Shown here: positions 1-7,236 of the stretch, in pieces
Layout of the letters: each line of letters starts with the position of its first letter
How positions within the stretch are numbered: the stretch's first letter is position 1
Source of the DNA: CAIWHR01 sp039915505
Lineage (GTDB): Bacteria; Pseudomonadota; Gammaproteobacteria; Burkholderiales; Casimicrobiaceae
Direction: 5' to 3'
Length of the DNA stretch: 15,436 nt
Assembly: GCA_039915505.1 (NCBI GenBank)
Contig: JBDSND010000201.1
Location: 1-15,436, forward strand
Notes under the pieces: model-generated
Told to the model about the DNA's origin: nothing
Seen by the model: only the letters and a program-made list of their open reading frames with translations
Databases searched by the model: none
Program-made: the position numbers and the translations under genes

Positions 1-794
1 AGCACGAAGTCGGTGAACTCGGCGAAGCCCGCCCCGGCCTCGGCCACGGTCACATACGCCGGCAGGGTGTCGATGCGGTCGACGAAGGCGCGCACGTTGG
101 CGACGCCGACGGCGAGGGGAAAGTACGCAAACATCGGCGCGTCGTTCGGGGAGTCCCCGACGTACGCGAACCGGTCACGCTCGTCGTCCAGATCGATTCC
201 GAATGTTTCTGCGAGCAGCAGCCGCGCCATCGCGAGCTTGTCGTAGCCTCCGAACCATGCGTTCACGTGGATCGAGCTCACCTTCGCCGTGAGGCCTTCG
301 GACTCCAGCAACGCCACGATGCGAGCGACCGCAGCACGCGACAGCGCGGGCACGTCCTCGCAGTAATCGATGGCGATGTCCGCCTCGCGGTAGCGCTGGT
401 CGGAGGCGAGCGCACATCCCGGCACCGCGGCTACGATCCGTTGCGCAATGGCGTCCAGCCGCGTTCGCTGCGACTGTCGCGTCGCGTCGTCGATCATGAA
501 GCGCCGCTCGAGTCGCCGGGTATGCGGGTCATAGCGCATGGCCAATGCACCGTTCTCGCCGATCACGGCATCGACCGGCCACACCCGCGCGATGTGGTCG
601 CACCAGCCCGCCGGCCGACCGGTGACCGGGATCACCAGGAGCCCCGCGGCGCGCAGGCGCTCGAGCGCGGCGTAGGCCTCGGCCGTGAGCCGGCCATGGG
701 TGGTGAGGGTATCGTCGATGTCGGTCAGGACACCACGCAGTCCCTGCCGGGCGGCATCCGGCATGGTCGAGAGTGGTGCGAGCTTGTCAGTCAT
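1..794 (-). CDS. HAD-superfamily (Cof/IIB-like) phosphatase, 3' end cut by window edge
   Basis: The visible part is 264 codons, running off the left edge without a stop. All HAD hydrolase motifs are present. Motif I is DIDDT, with the nucleophile Asp25 and acid/base Asp27. Motif II is VTGR (Thr58), and the motif III lysine is Lys186 in GGYDKLA. Motif IV is GDSPND (residues 213-218). The long insert between motifs II and III, with VIGENGA, is the cap of the IIB/Cof type, as in sugar-phosphate and mannosyl-3-phosphoglycerate phosphatases. The substrate cannot be read from sequence. There is no signal peptide, so it should be cytosolic. It lies on the same strand as glpD, about 210 bp downstream of it, so co-transcription is possible but unproven. 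The start used is ATG at 794. An in-frame ATG at 800 would add two residues, and neither has a good ribosome-binding site. A 14-bp direct repeat (787-797 and 801-811) covers the start region. Confidence 0.87.
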   Translation of the reverse strand, partial: MTDKLAPLSTMPDAARQGLRGVLTDIDDTLTTHGRLTAEAYAALERLRAAGLLVIPVTGRPAGWCDHIARVWPVDAVIGENGALAMRYDPHTRRLERRFMIDDATRQSQRTRLDAIAQRIVAAVPGCALASDQRYREADIAIDYCEDVPALSRAAVARIVALLESEGLTAKVSSIHVNAWFGGYDKLAMARLLLAETFGIDLDDERDRFAYVGDSPNDAPMFAYFPLAVGVANVRAFVDRIDTLPAYVTVAEAGAGFAEFTDFV

Positions 795-851
795 CGGCAT
801 TCAGTCATCGGTCGAAGGGCCCTCGCACCTGCGAGCGGGCGCGTTCGCACC

Positions 852-1055
852 GTGACGTCACGCAAGCTTGCCCAGGGCCGGAGTGCGCTCCGTCCCACGC
901 CCGTGTCCACGGCGTAGTGCGCATCATGGCAGCACCCGCGCATGGCCGGGGTGAGGGTGCGCTGGGCCCACGCACGTGCCCGCCGCGCATGCCGCGCCGT
1001 GGCATTACGCGAGCTTGCCCTGTGCGAGGGTGCGCTCGACGTACGTAGCCACGGC
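852..1055. repeat. Decayed tandem repeats of the glpD 3' end
   Basis: The last 17 codons and stop of glpD (999-1055) have an imperfect copy at 852-913. Positions 852-890 and 999-1037 align without gaps with 30 of 39 bases identical, including the shared 12-base core AGCTTGCCC-type segment and TGCGCTC. A weaker third copy lies between them: GAGGGTGCGCT occurs at 953-963 and again at 1026-1036. The landmark spacing is therefore about 72-73 bp (881, 953, 1026). In the far copy the glpD stop TAA is replaced by an aligned TGA. The spacer also holds a perfect 12-base palindrome CGTGACGTCACG (851-862) next to GCAAGCTTGC (862-871). This looks like an old local duplication, not a gene. Confidence 0.6.
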
Positions 1056-2564
1056 ATTGCGCTCGACCGCTCCCATGCCGAGCCCGGCCTTGGTTCGCCG
1101 CCACAGCACGTCCTCCGCGGTCAGGGCCCATTCCTCGCGCATCAGGTAGTCGATCTCCAGCGCGGTAAGACCGGCGCCGAACCGCCGGCCGAGCGCGCGC
1201 GGGTGGGTAATCGGCTCCAGCAAGGCAACGGCACGGGTTCCATGGCGCCGGACTATACCGCGCACCACGTCGCCGGGGAGGTGGGCGAACTGCACGGCCG
1301 TCTTCTTCTCGAACGCTGCGAGATCGCCGTCGGGAACGTCGCCGCCGGGAAGGGCTGCGGTGGCCGTCCAGGATTTCTTCATGTCCGGAAAGAACGGCGC
1401 GAGCTCGGCGAGAGCGTGCTCGGCGAGCTTGCGGTAAGTGGTGAGCTTGCCGCCGAAGATCGACAGGGATGGCGTGGACCGCGCGCCGGGCGCGACGTCC
1501 AGGCGCAGGACGTAGTCGCGGGTGATGGCCGAGGGATCGTCGGCCCCGTCGTCGTAGAGCGGCCGCACACCTGCGTAGCTCCACACGATCTCGGCGCGGG
1601 TAAGCGGCTTCGCGAGATAGGCGTTGGCGATGTCCAGCAGGTAGTCGACTTCCCCGTCGGAGATCCGTGGATGCTCGTACTCGTCGACCGCAAGATCGGT
1701 GGTGCCGATGAGGGAATAGTCTTCGTGATAGGGAATCACGAACACGATCCGCTTGTCGGCATTCTGCAGGATATAGGCATGATCCCCGGCGTGCACCCGT
1801 GGCACCACGATGTGGCTGCCCTGCACGTGGCGGACCTTCTCCCGCGATGGCGCCGCCGTGATGGTGTCGCGCACACGCTTGACCCACGGCCCGCCGGCGT
1901 TGACGATCGCCCGCGCCTGCACCTCGACGGATCCACCGTCGCGTGGGACGAGGGTTGCGTGCCACACCCCGTCGCGACGCTGCGCGCCCTGGAAGCGGGT
2001 ACGGGTGCGCACATCGGCGCCGAGCTCGCGCGCTGAAAACAGGTTCACGACCACCAGGCGCGCATCGTCGACCCGGGCGTCGGCGTAAACGAAGCCGCGC
2101 GCGAACCGGGGCTTCAAGCCAGCCCCCCATTCGCTGTGCTGCAGATCGACTGCAAAGGATGCCGGCAGCCTTTCTCGACGCCCCAGATGGTCATACAGGA
2201 AGAGCCCGGCGCGAATCATCCACGCCGGACGCAAATGCGGCTCGTGCGGCAGGACGAACGACAGCGGTCGAACGAGGTGCGGCGCGGCGTGCAGCAGCAC
2301 CTCGCGCTCAGCCAGCGACTCGCGCACCAGCCGGAATTCGTAGTGCTCGAGATAGCGCAGCCCGCCGTGGACCAGCTTGGTGCTCCAGGACGAGGTCGCG
2401 GAGGCAATGTCGTCCTGCTCGACGACCAGCACCTTGAGGCCCCGTCCGGCGGCGTCGCGCGCGATCCCTGCTCCATTGATGCCGGCACCGACGATTAGGA
2501 GATCGTGGGCGGGGGTGGGAGGGGCGGCGGCAATGGCAGTAACGGCGGCGGAGGCGGTCGACAT
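1005..2564 (-). CDS. glpD: Aerobic glycerol-3-phosphate dehydrogenase
   Basis: This FAD enzyme oxidises sn-glycerol 3-phosphate to dihydroxyacetone phosphate and passes electrons to membrane quinone, linking glycerol and phospholipid turnover to respiration. From ATG 2564 it is 519 residues, close to the roughly 500 of E. coli GlpD. The N-terminal dinucleotide fold has GAGINGAG (residues 26-33) and the ribose-binding Glu49 (VVEQDD). The family signature STKLVHGGLRYLE follows (61-73), and then the DAO fold and a helical C-terminal domain. It has no transmembrane segment, so it should be a peripheral inner-membrane protein. Earlier in-frame ATGs at 2585 and 2609 exist. I chose 2564 because it leaves a normal-length leader before the Rossmann fold, but no start has a strong ribosome-binding site. 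It is divergent from the M20 gene, leaving a 71-bp shared upstream spacer. No glpK, glpF or glpR is in view. Confidence 0.95.
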   Translation of the reverse strand: MSTASAAVTAIAAAPPTPAHDLLIVGAGINGAGIARDAAGRGLKVLVVEQDDIASATSSWSTKLVHGGLRYLEHYEFRLVRESLAEREVLLHAAPHLVRPLSFVLPHEPHLRPAWMIRAGLFLYDHLGRRERLPASFAVDLQHSEWGAGLKPRFARGFVYADARVDDARLVVVNLFSARELGADVRTRTRFQGAQRRDGVWHATLVPRDGGSVEVQARAIVNAGGPWVKRVRDTITAAPSREKVRHVQGSHIVVPRVHAGDHAYILQNADKRIVFVIPYHEDYSLIGTTDLAVDEYEHPRISDGEVDYLLDIANAYLAKPLTRAEIVWSYAGVRPLYDDGADDPSAITRDYVLRLDVAPGARSTPSLSIFGGKLTTYRKLAEHALAELAPFFPDMKKSWTATAALPGGDVPDGDLAAFEKKTAVQFAHLPGDVVRGIVRRHGTRAVALLEPITHPRALGRRFGAGLTALEIDYLMREEWALTAEDVLWRRTKAGLGMGAVERNAVATYVERTLAQGKLA

Positions 2565-2635
2565 GGCGCGGACGGGGCGGCGCATTTTACCGCAGCGATG
2601 CGCTACCATCGTTGCACCCCCGACCGGAGAGTGCC

Positions 2636-3832
2636 ATGAAGCTAGCCCCCGAAGTGATGCTGCAACTGCCGGAGATGAAAGCTTGGCGCCATCACCTCCA
2701 CGCCCATCCCGAGACCGCCTTCGAGGAACAGCAGACCAGCGCCTTCGTCGCGGAGCGTCTCGCCGCGATGGGCCTCGAGGTGCATACCGGGATTGCGAAA
2801 ACCGGCGTGGTCGGGGTGCTGCGCGCCTCCGGTGATCGCGGTGACGTCCCGGCGATCGGCTTGCGCGCCGACCTCGACGCCCTGCATATCGAGGAGCGCA
2901 CGGGCGTGGCGCACGTCTCGCAGGTGCAAGGCAAGATGCACGCCTGCGGCCACGACGGCCACACCACCATGCTGCTCGGTGCCGCCGCGGCGCTCAAGCG
3001 GAGGCAAAAGCTCGCAGGCACCGTGTATTTCATCTTCCAGCCGGCCGAGGAGAACGAAGGCGGCGGCCGGGTGATGGTGGAAGAAGGACTCTTCGACCGC
3101 TTCCCGATGCGCGCGGTCTACGGCATGCACAACTGGCCGCGCTTGCCACTGGGCAAAATGGCCATGCGCGAGGGTCCGCTGATGGGCGCCTACGATGTGT
3201 TCGAGATCGTCGCCACCGGCAAGGGCGCGCATGCCGCGATGCCCAACGAGGGCAAGGATCCGATGCTCTTTGCGGCGCACGCCATCAATGCCCTGCAGAC
3301 CATCGTCGCCCGCAACCTGCATCCCCTCGACGCGGGCGTGGTGAGTGTGACCCAGGTGCACGGCGGCGACACCTGGAACGTGATCCCGCAGGAAGTGGTG
3401 CTACGCGGCACCGTCCGTTCGTTCAAAGCCGCCGTGCAGGACTTGATGGAGGCTCGCATGCGCACCATCGTCAACGGCGCAGCGGCGATGTTCGACATCT
3501 CGGCCACGGTGCGCTACGAGCGGCGCTACCCTGCGACCGTCAATTCCCCGCAGGAAACGCGGCACGCCATCAGCGCCGCCGGCCTGGTGGTGGGACCGGG
3601 CAACGTCGACACCGATCCGATGCCCAACATGGGCAGCGAGGACTTCGCCTTCATGCTGCAGCAAAAGCCAGGCTGCTACGTCTGGCTCGGCACCGGCAGC
3701 GGCGACGATTGCCCGGGGCTCCACAACCCGCAGTTCGACTTCAACGACGAGGCGCTCGCCATCGGCGCGAGCTACTGGGTGGCGCTGGCCGAGGAGCAGC
3801 TCGCCGCTCAGTCGATACGACGAGTCGCCTGA
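2636..3832 (+). CDS. M20D-family metal-dependent amidohydrolase (hippurate hydrolase / aminoacylase type)
   Basis: The protein is 398 residues, typical for the family. It should hydrolyse an N-acyl amino acid or similar amide with two bound metal ions. Visible ligand motifs are MHACGHDGHT (Cys104, His106), PAEENEGGG (Glu138/Glu139, general base and ligand), YGMHNWP (His165), and GLHNPQFDFND near the C-terminus (His363). The dimerisation domain lies roughly at residues 185-295, with GKGAHAAMP. The early HAHPE motif and the aspartate in RADLDAL also match. The family includes hippurate hydrolase, indole-acetyl-amino-acid hydrolases and N-acetyl-diaminopimelate deacetylase, and sequence alone does not decide among them. 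There is no signal peptide. ATG 2636 is chosen over an upstream in-frame ATG at 2612 because GGAGAG (2626-2631) sits at good spacing before it. It is convergent with ackA and divergent from glpD, so it is probably transcribed alone. Confidence 0.9.
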   Translation: MKLAPEVMLQLPEMKAWRHHLHAHPETAFEEQQTSAFVAERLAAMGLEVHTGIAKTGVVGVLRASGDRGDVPAIGLRADLDALHIEERTGVAHVSQVQGKMHACGHDGHTTMLLGAAAALKRRQKLAGTVYFIFQPAEENEGGGRVMVEEGLFDRFPMRAVYGMHNWPRLPLGKMAMREGPLMGAYDVFEIVATGKGAHAAMPNEGKDPMLFAAHAINALQTIVARNLHPLDAGVVSVTQVHGGDTWNVIPQEVVLRGTVRSFKAAVQDLMEARMRTIVNGAAAMFDISATVRYERRYPATVNSPQETRHAISAAGLVVGPGNVDTDPMPNMGSEDFAFMLQQKPGCYVWLGTGSGDDCPGLHNPQFDFNDEALAIGASYWVALAEEQLAAQSIRRVA

Positions 3833-3835
3833 ACA

Positions 3836-3949
3836 GGCACCCGTAACAGGCGAGCTCGCCACCTCGTCGATAGCCACGAAACGCTTGGTCGCCTGCGGCG
3901 CAAGCATGATGTTCTGAACGACCTCCTGATCGCTCAACCCGTGGGCGCT
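3836..3949 (-). pseudogene. Relic of a 3-hydroxybutyrate dehydrogenase gene (C-terminal fragment)
   Basis: Read on the minus strand, this stretch encodes about 38 residues beginning AHGLSDQEVVQNIM and continuing LAPQATKRFVAIDEVA, then SSPVTGA. This follows the C-terminal region of short-chain 3-hydroxybutyrate dehydrogenases, recalled as (R/H)G(I/L)SEEEVV-DV-L--QPT(K/R)RFVTVEEVA followed by a hydrophobic helix and ASITGA. The helix of about ten residues between EVA and the TGA motif is missing here. No Rossmann fold, SYK catalytic segment or start is present upstream, and the sequence turns into repeats beyond 3950. The fragment ends against the 3' end of the M20 gene. It lies downstream of ackA on the same strand, as if it were once the next gene. 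The identification is by recalled family pattern, not by search. Confidence 0.6.
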
Positions 3950-3980
3950 GGCCCCGGCGGCCCCGCTCGTCGTCGGGGAG

Positions 3981-4117
3981 CCGCGCGGATTGGTGCGTGC
4001 CACGGCCGAAAACGGCCAGTCGGACTCCGCGTGGATTGGTGCGCGGGGCGGGCGGGAAACTGCAAGTCGGACATCCGCCTGGGTCGGTGCGCGGCCCGAC
4101 CGGGAACTGCAAGCGCC
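3981..4117. repeat. Three imperfect tandem copies, period 46-48 bp
   Basis: The landmark GGATTGGTGCG occurs at 3987-3997 and 4033-4043, and again as GGGTCGGTGCG at 4081-4091. A second landmark, AGTCGGAC, is at 4018-4025 and 4065-4072. A third, GGGAA(A)CTGCAAG, is at 4054-4066 and 4101-4112. All three give the same 46-48 bp period. The first unit contains a perfect GGCCG-AAAA-CGGCC hairpin (4004-4017) that the others lack. The array fills the M20-ackA convergent spacer between the dehydrogenase relic and the ackA stop. No function is evident; replication slippage in a non-coding zone is the simplest reading. Confidence 0.65.
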
Positions 4118-4144
4118 GGGTGCGGCGCAGCGTCGCGGCAACGG

Positions 4145-4168
4145 CTCTAGGTCTAGGCTAGGGCTAGG
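4145..4168 (-). other. CTAG cluster giving tandem in-frame stops after ackA
   Basis: CTAG occurs four times in 21 bases, at 4147, 4153, 4158 and 4164. This tetramer is usually scarce in proteobacterial genomes. On the minus strand the ackA stop TAG (4164-4166) is followed by CCC and a second in-frame TAG (4158-4160). The spacing of about 6 bases suggests a small hexamer expansion. Confidence 0.6.
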
Positions 4169-5381
4169 TGACTGGCGCCGCCTGGTGGCCGGCGGCCTCC
4201 GGGCCGATCACCCCCAGGGTATGGCGGGCGATCATGAGCTCCTCGTCGGTCGGAATCATCCACGCAGTCGGGCGCTTGTCGGCGACCGAGATGCGCGAGG
4301 CGTTGCGGGTATTCGCCACCGGATCGACAGTGAATCCCAGCCAGGCCGACTGCGCCAGCACGCGCTCGCGCACCGGCGCGGCGTGCTCGCCGATGCCGGC
4401 GGTGAACACCAAGGCGTCGATGCCACCCAATGCGGCGGCGAGGGAGCCGATCTCGCGCACGATGCGATAGACGAAGAGATCGATCGCCAGCTTGGCGCGG
4501 GCATCGTCGCTCGCGAGGAGAGTCCGCATGTCGCTCGACACGCCGGACACCCCGAGGAGTCCCGACTCCTGATAGAGCAGCCTGCCGATGGCGACCGCGT
4601 CCATGCCGAGGTCGTTCATGAGGTAGAGCAGCACGCCGGGATCGAGCGAACCGCTACGCGTGCCCATCGGCAACCCGTCCAGGGCGGTGAGCCCCATGGT
4701 CGTCGCCAGGCTGCGCCCGCCGCGCACCGCGCACATGCTCGCGCCATTGCCGAGGTGGGCGATCACGGTACGACCGTGAGCCGCCTTCGCGTCGTAGCTT
4801 CCCAGCACCGACGCGATGTATTCGTAGGAAAGTCCGTGGAAGCCGTAGCGCCGCACGCCGCGGTCGGTGATCGCGGCCGGCAGGGCGAAGGCCTGGGCGA
4901 CCTCGGGCATGCTGCGATGGAACGCCGTGTCGAAGCAGGCCACCTGCGGCAAATCCGGACGCGCTGCGAGCAGTGCCCGGATCGGGGTCAGGTTGTGCGG
5001 TTGATGCAGCGGCGCGAGCGGCACGAGCGCCGTCAGCCGCTCGACGACCCTGGCGTCGATGCGCACGGGTGCGTCATACAGGGTGCCGCCGTGCACCACC
5101 CTATGTCCCGCCGCGACCAGCCGTACCCGGTCGAGGGCGGTACGCAGATAGTCGAGCAGATGGGCCGTCGCCCCTTCGTGGCCGAGCGCGGTCCCGTCCG
5201 GCCAGCGCCGCTCGTCCACGGTCGCCCCCCTGGCGTCGCGGGCCACGAAATGCGCTGCGGTATAGAGGCCCTCGACCTGGCCGGATAGCGCCAGCCGCGG
5301 CGTATCGGCCTCGATGCCGAACAGCGAGAACTTGAGGCTCGACGATCCGGCGTTGAGAACGAGGAGGGCGTCGTCTTGCAT
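4164..5381 (-). CDS. ackA: Acetate kinase
   Basis: This enzyme reversibly transfers phosphate between ATP and acetate, making acetyl phosphate; in the other direction it yields ATP. It is 405 residues, against 400 in E. coli. The whole ASKHA signature set is visible. LNAGSSSLKFSLF (residues 9-21) carries Asn10, and HRVVHGG carries the substrate-binding Arg94. PLAPLHQPHNL is intact. CFDTAFHRSMP has the catalytic Asp151, and YGFHGLS has His183. AHLGNGAS (208-215) is followed by GLPMGTRSGSLDPG with Arg242. FTAGIGEH and PTDEEL, with the metal-ligand glutamate, complete the set. The ATG at 5381 gives the canonical N-terminus but has only a weak ribosome-binding site. The stop TAG is followed two codons later by a second in-frame TAG. 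No phosphotransacetylase gene is in the window. A dehydrogenase relic lies downstream on the same strand. Confidence 0.97.
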   Translation of the reverse strand: MQDDALLVLNAGSSSLKFSLFGIEADTPRLALSGQVEGLYTAAHFVARDARGATVDERRWPDGTALGHEGATAHLLDYLRTALDRVRLVAAGHRVVHGGTLYDAPVRIDARVVERLTALVPLAPLHQPHNLTPIRALLAARPDLPQVACFDTAFHRSMPEVAQAFALPAAITDRGVRRYGFHGLSYEYIASVLGSYDAKAAHGRTVIAHLGNGASMCAVRGGRSLATTMGLTALDGLPMGTRSGSLDPGVLLYLMNDLGMDAVAIGRLLYQESGLLGVSGVSSDMRTLLASDDARAKLAIDLFVYRIVREIGSLAAALGGIDALVFTAGIGEHAAPVRERVLAQSAWLGFTVDPVANTRNASRISVADKRPTAWMIPTDEELMIARHTLGVIGPEAAGHQAAPVT

Positions 5382-5410
5382 GGTCAGCAGAATACGGTTC
5401 GCATCCTGCG

Positions 5411-5533
5411 CTAAACCGTGGCGCGGACGATGCGCTTGCGGGCGGCCTTTGGCGCTTGCCGCAGCGCGCGTTCCGCCGGCGGCAGGGGTAGCAACTGGCG
5501 CAGGTCGGTGACGAGCTCCCGCGCCCGCTTCAT
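5411..5533 (-). CDS. Possible small basic protein, 40 residues, function unknown
   Basis: ATG 5533 to TAG 5411 encodes 40 residues starting MKRARELVTDLRQLL, then LPLPPAERALRQ, and ending with the strongly basic KAARKRIVRATV. I do not recognise it. The pattern is an amphipathic helix, a Pro-rich turn, and a second basic helix, which could suit nucleic-acid or protein binding. The purine-rich run GGGGGGAGGA lies 15-28 bases upstream of the ATG, too far for an ideal ribosome-binding site. The frame is the same as that of the upstream histidine kinase, whose TGA (5582-5584) is the last stop before it. So it could instead be a severed tail of a longer kinase protein or chance coding. It ends 29 bp before the ackA start on the same strand, so it could be co-transcribed with ackA. 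Confidence 0.35.
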   Translation of the reverse strand: MKRARELVTDLRQLLPLPPAERALRQAPKAARKRIVRATV

Positions 5534-5581
5534 CTGCGCGAGCTTACGCTTCCTCCCCCCGCCTTGGTAATGCCTGGGCCT

Positions 5582-7234
5582 TCAGCGCCGTGCTGCGACT
5601 GCGGCTTCCCGACTGCCAAGCTTGGACAGGATCGATTCCAACCGTTCCGGTTCGACCGGCTTGACCAGGTGATCGTCGAACCCGGCCTCTGCCGATCGAC
5701 GCCGGTCGTCACTCGATCCGTACCCGGTCATGGCGATGAGCAGCGTGCCGGCGCGAAGGATCCGACGCAGGCGGCGACCGGCCTCGTAGCCGTCGAGATC
5801 GGGCAAACCGATATCCAGGAGCACGAGATCGGGGTCGACGTCCGCGGCAATCTGCAAGGCTTGCCAGCCGCTATAGGCGACATCGACCTTGTGTCCCATC
5901 ATCCGCAAGAGCATGGCGAGCGATTCGGTGAGATCGCGGTTGTCGTCGACGACCAGCACCCGCGCCGGTGCCGACTCGCCGCATGGCGCCGGCGCCGGCG
6001 CGTCGGGGACCCCGGCCACCGCGGCGGCTACGGGGGCAGAAAGCGGAAGCCGGACCTCGAAGGTGCTGCCGCGACCGCGACCGGAACTGTTGGCCTCCAC
6101 CTGGCCGCCTTGCAACTCGACCAGCGATCGGACCAGCGTCAGGCCGATGCCCAGCCCACCTTGGCTCCGATCGAGCGCGACCGGTGCCTGCACAAACAGC
6201 TGAAAGATATGGGGCAGGATCTCGGGATCGATACCCACCCCGTTGTCGGCGATGCGGACGACGGCCTGGTCGTCCTCGCGCTCGACCTCCACCCGGATAT
6301 GTCCCCCGGGATCGGTGTACTTGGCCGCGTTGTGCAACAGGTTCGAGAACACCTGTGTCAACCGAACGCCGTCCGCATCGAGAGTAAGTGGTCGCTCAGG
6401 AAGTGATATCTCCAGGGCGTGGCCACGCGACTCGAACATCGGCCGCATCCCCTCGATCGCGCCAAGCAGGACGTCGCGCAATACCAAGGACTGTCGACGC
6501 AATTCGATCTTGCCGTGCTTGACCCGCGAGACGTCGAGCAAATCGTCGACCATGCGGGACAGCTGCCGCAGCTGCCGATCCATGAGGTCGAGTTGCGTAC
6601 CCACGACCGCGGGGCCGCCGCGGCGCAGGAGCGCGATGGCAGTGACCAGGGGCGCCAGCGGATTGCGTAACTCGTGCGCCAGCATGGCCAGGAAATCGTC
6701 CCGCTGCCGATGCTCCTCGGTGAGCTGAGCGTTCAGGCGCCACGCTTCCGCGCGTGCACTTTCCAGCGCATCCACGAGGGCCTGGGTGCGGCGGGCCGAC
6801 TTGTCCGCCTCGATGGCGTGAGCCTCGGCCAGCGCCGCGCGCTGCTCCGCCGCGAAGGTTGCGCCCAACATCGGCAGTGCCACCTCGAGGGTGCCGAGGC
6901 ATTCCTCGTCGAGCGTCCCGCCCACCAGAACGGCGGCGAGCCGATCGATGACAAGCGCCAGCGCGGGCCGTGCCGTGCCGGGCGGTAGATCCACCTCCGT
7001 CACACGACGTCCGGTGGCGCCCAACGAGGCCAGGAACGTGCGCCACTTGGGCCCGCCGCGTACGGTCTGGGCAAAGCCAGGCGCCGGAACCAGCACGCCG
7101 AGCGTGGGATCGCGGACGAATATCATCAGGGTTTCGGCGCCCAGGCGCGCCGCCAGCGCCGCGGCGGCCTCCGGCCGTGAGTTCTCATCCGCAAGGCGAA
7201 CAAGCTCTTCGAGCAGCGCTGGAGTGGCCGACAT
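5582..7234 (-). CDS. Soluble hybrid sensor histidine kinase with C-terminal receiver
   Basis: This 550-residue protein has no transmembrane segment or signal peptide, so it senses inside the cell. Residues 1-130 form a GAF-like domain I cannot assign with certainty. A charged coiled coil (about 130-178) leads into the HisKA helices, with FLAMLAHELRNPLAP and phospho-acceptor His187. The ATPase domain has the N-box SNLLHNAAKYT (Asn302), the G1 box DNGVGID (330-336) and the G2 box GGLGIGL (359-365). An Ala/Pro linker (about 400-424) joins a receiver from about 425 with VVDDN, phospho-acceptor Asp474 in LLDIGLP, Thr503 and Lys525 (VKP). All catalytic residues are present. ATG 7234 begins two bases after the stop of the upstream FIST gene, which implies translational coupling and a shared function. 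A longer in-frame start at 7561 would overlap the FIST gene and is rejected. No Hpt or output gene is adjacent. Confidence 0.92.
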   Translation of the reverse strand: MSATPALLEELVRLADENSRPEAAAALAARLGAETLMIFVRDPTLGVLVPAPGFAQTVRGGPKWRTFLASLGATGRRVTEVDLPPGTARPALALVIDRLAAVLVGGTLDEECLGTLEVALPMLGATFAAEQRAALAEAHAIEADKSARRTQALVDALESARAEAWRLNAQLTEEHRQRDDFLAMLAHELRNPLAPLVTAIALLRRGGPAVVGTQLDLMDRQLRQLSRMVDDLLDVSRVKHGKIELRRQSLVLRDVLLGAIEGMRPMFESRGHALEISLPERPLTLDADGVRLTQVFSNLLHNAAKYTDPGGHIRVEVEREDDQAVVRIADNGVGIDPEILPHIFQLFVQAPVALDRSQGGLGIGLTLVRSLVELQGGQVEANSSGRGRGSTFEVRLPLSAPVAAAVAGVPDAPAPAPCGESAPARVLVVDDNRDLTESLAMLLRMMGHKVDVAYSGWQALQIAADVDPDLVLLDIGLPDLDGYEAGRRLRRILRAGTLLIAMTGYGSSDDRRRSAEAGFDDHLVKPVEPERLESILSKLGSREAAVAARR

Positions 7235-7236
7235 CG

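Larger units (their letters stand above)
3833..4163. other. Gene-poor convergent spacer between the M20 gene and ackA
   Basis: This 331-bp stretch holds the dehydrogenase relic, the 46-48 bp repeat array and a CTAG-rich segment beside the ackA stop. A perfect palindrome GGCGAGCTCGCC (3849-3860) lies just after the M20 stop. A short GCGCC/GGCGC hairpin (4113-4128) lies downstream of ackA. Neither is followed by a clear T-run, so I do not call an intrinsic terminator for either convergent transcript. The open frames that cross this area are low-complexity Arg/Pro-rich readings and are not believable genes. Confidence 0.6.

Noticed and set aside
822..871. Palindromes near the end of the glpD spacer as a terminator
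   Set aside because: The stems are short or have little or no loop, and none is followed by a T-run.
805..2130. Minus-strand open frame of 441 codons overlapping glpD in another frame
   Set aside because: The Arg-rich product has no motif, while the overlapping glpD frame carries all GlpD signatures.
3950..4141. Upstream continuation of the frame holding the dehydrogenase relic
   Set aside because: The residues before the AHGLS segment are Arg/Pro-rich and come from the tandem repeats; they do not resemble any part of a short-chain dehydrogenase.
3990..5288. Plus-strand open frame of 432 codons opposite ackA
   Set aside because: It lies antisense to a fully intact ackA. Its composition (rich in Arg, Gly, His, Asp) is what a high-GC antisense frame gives, and it shows no recognisable motif.
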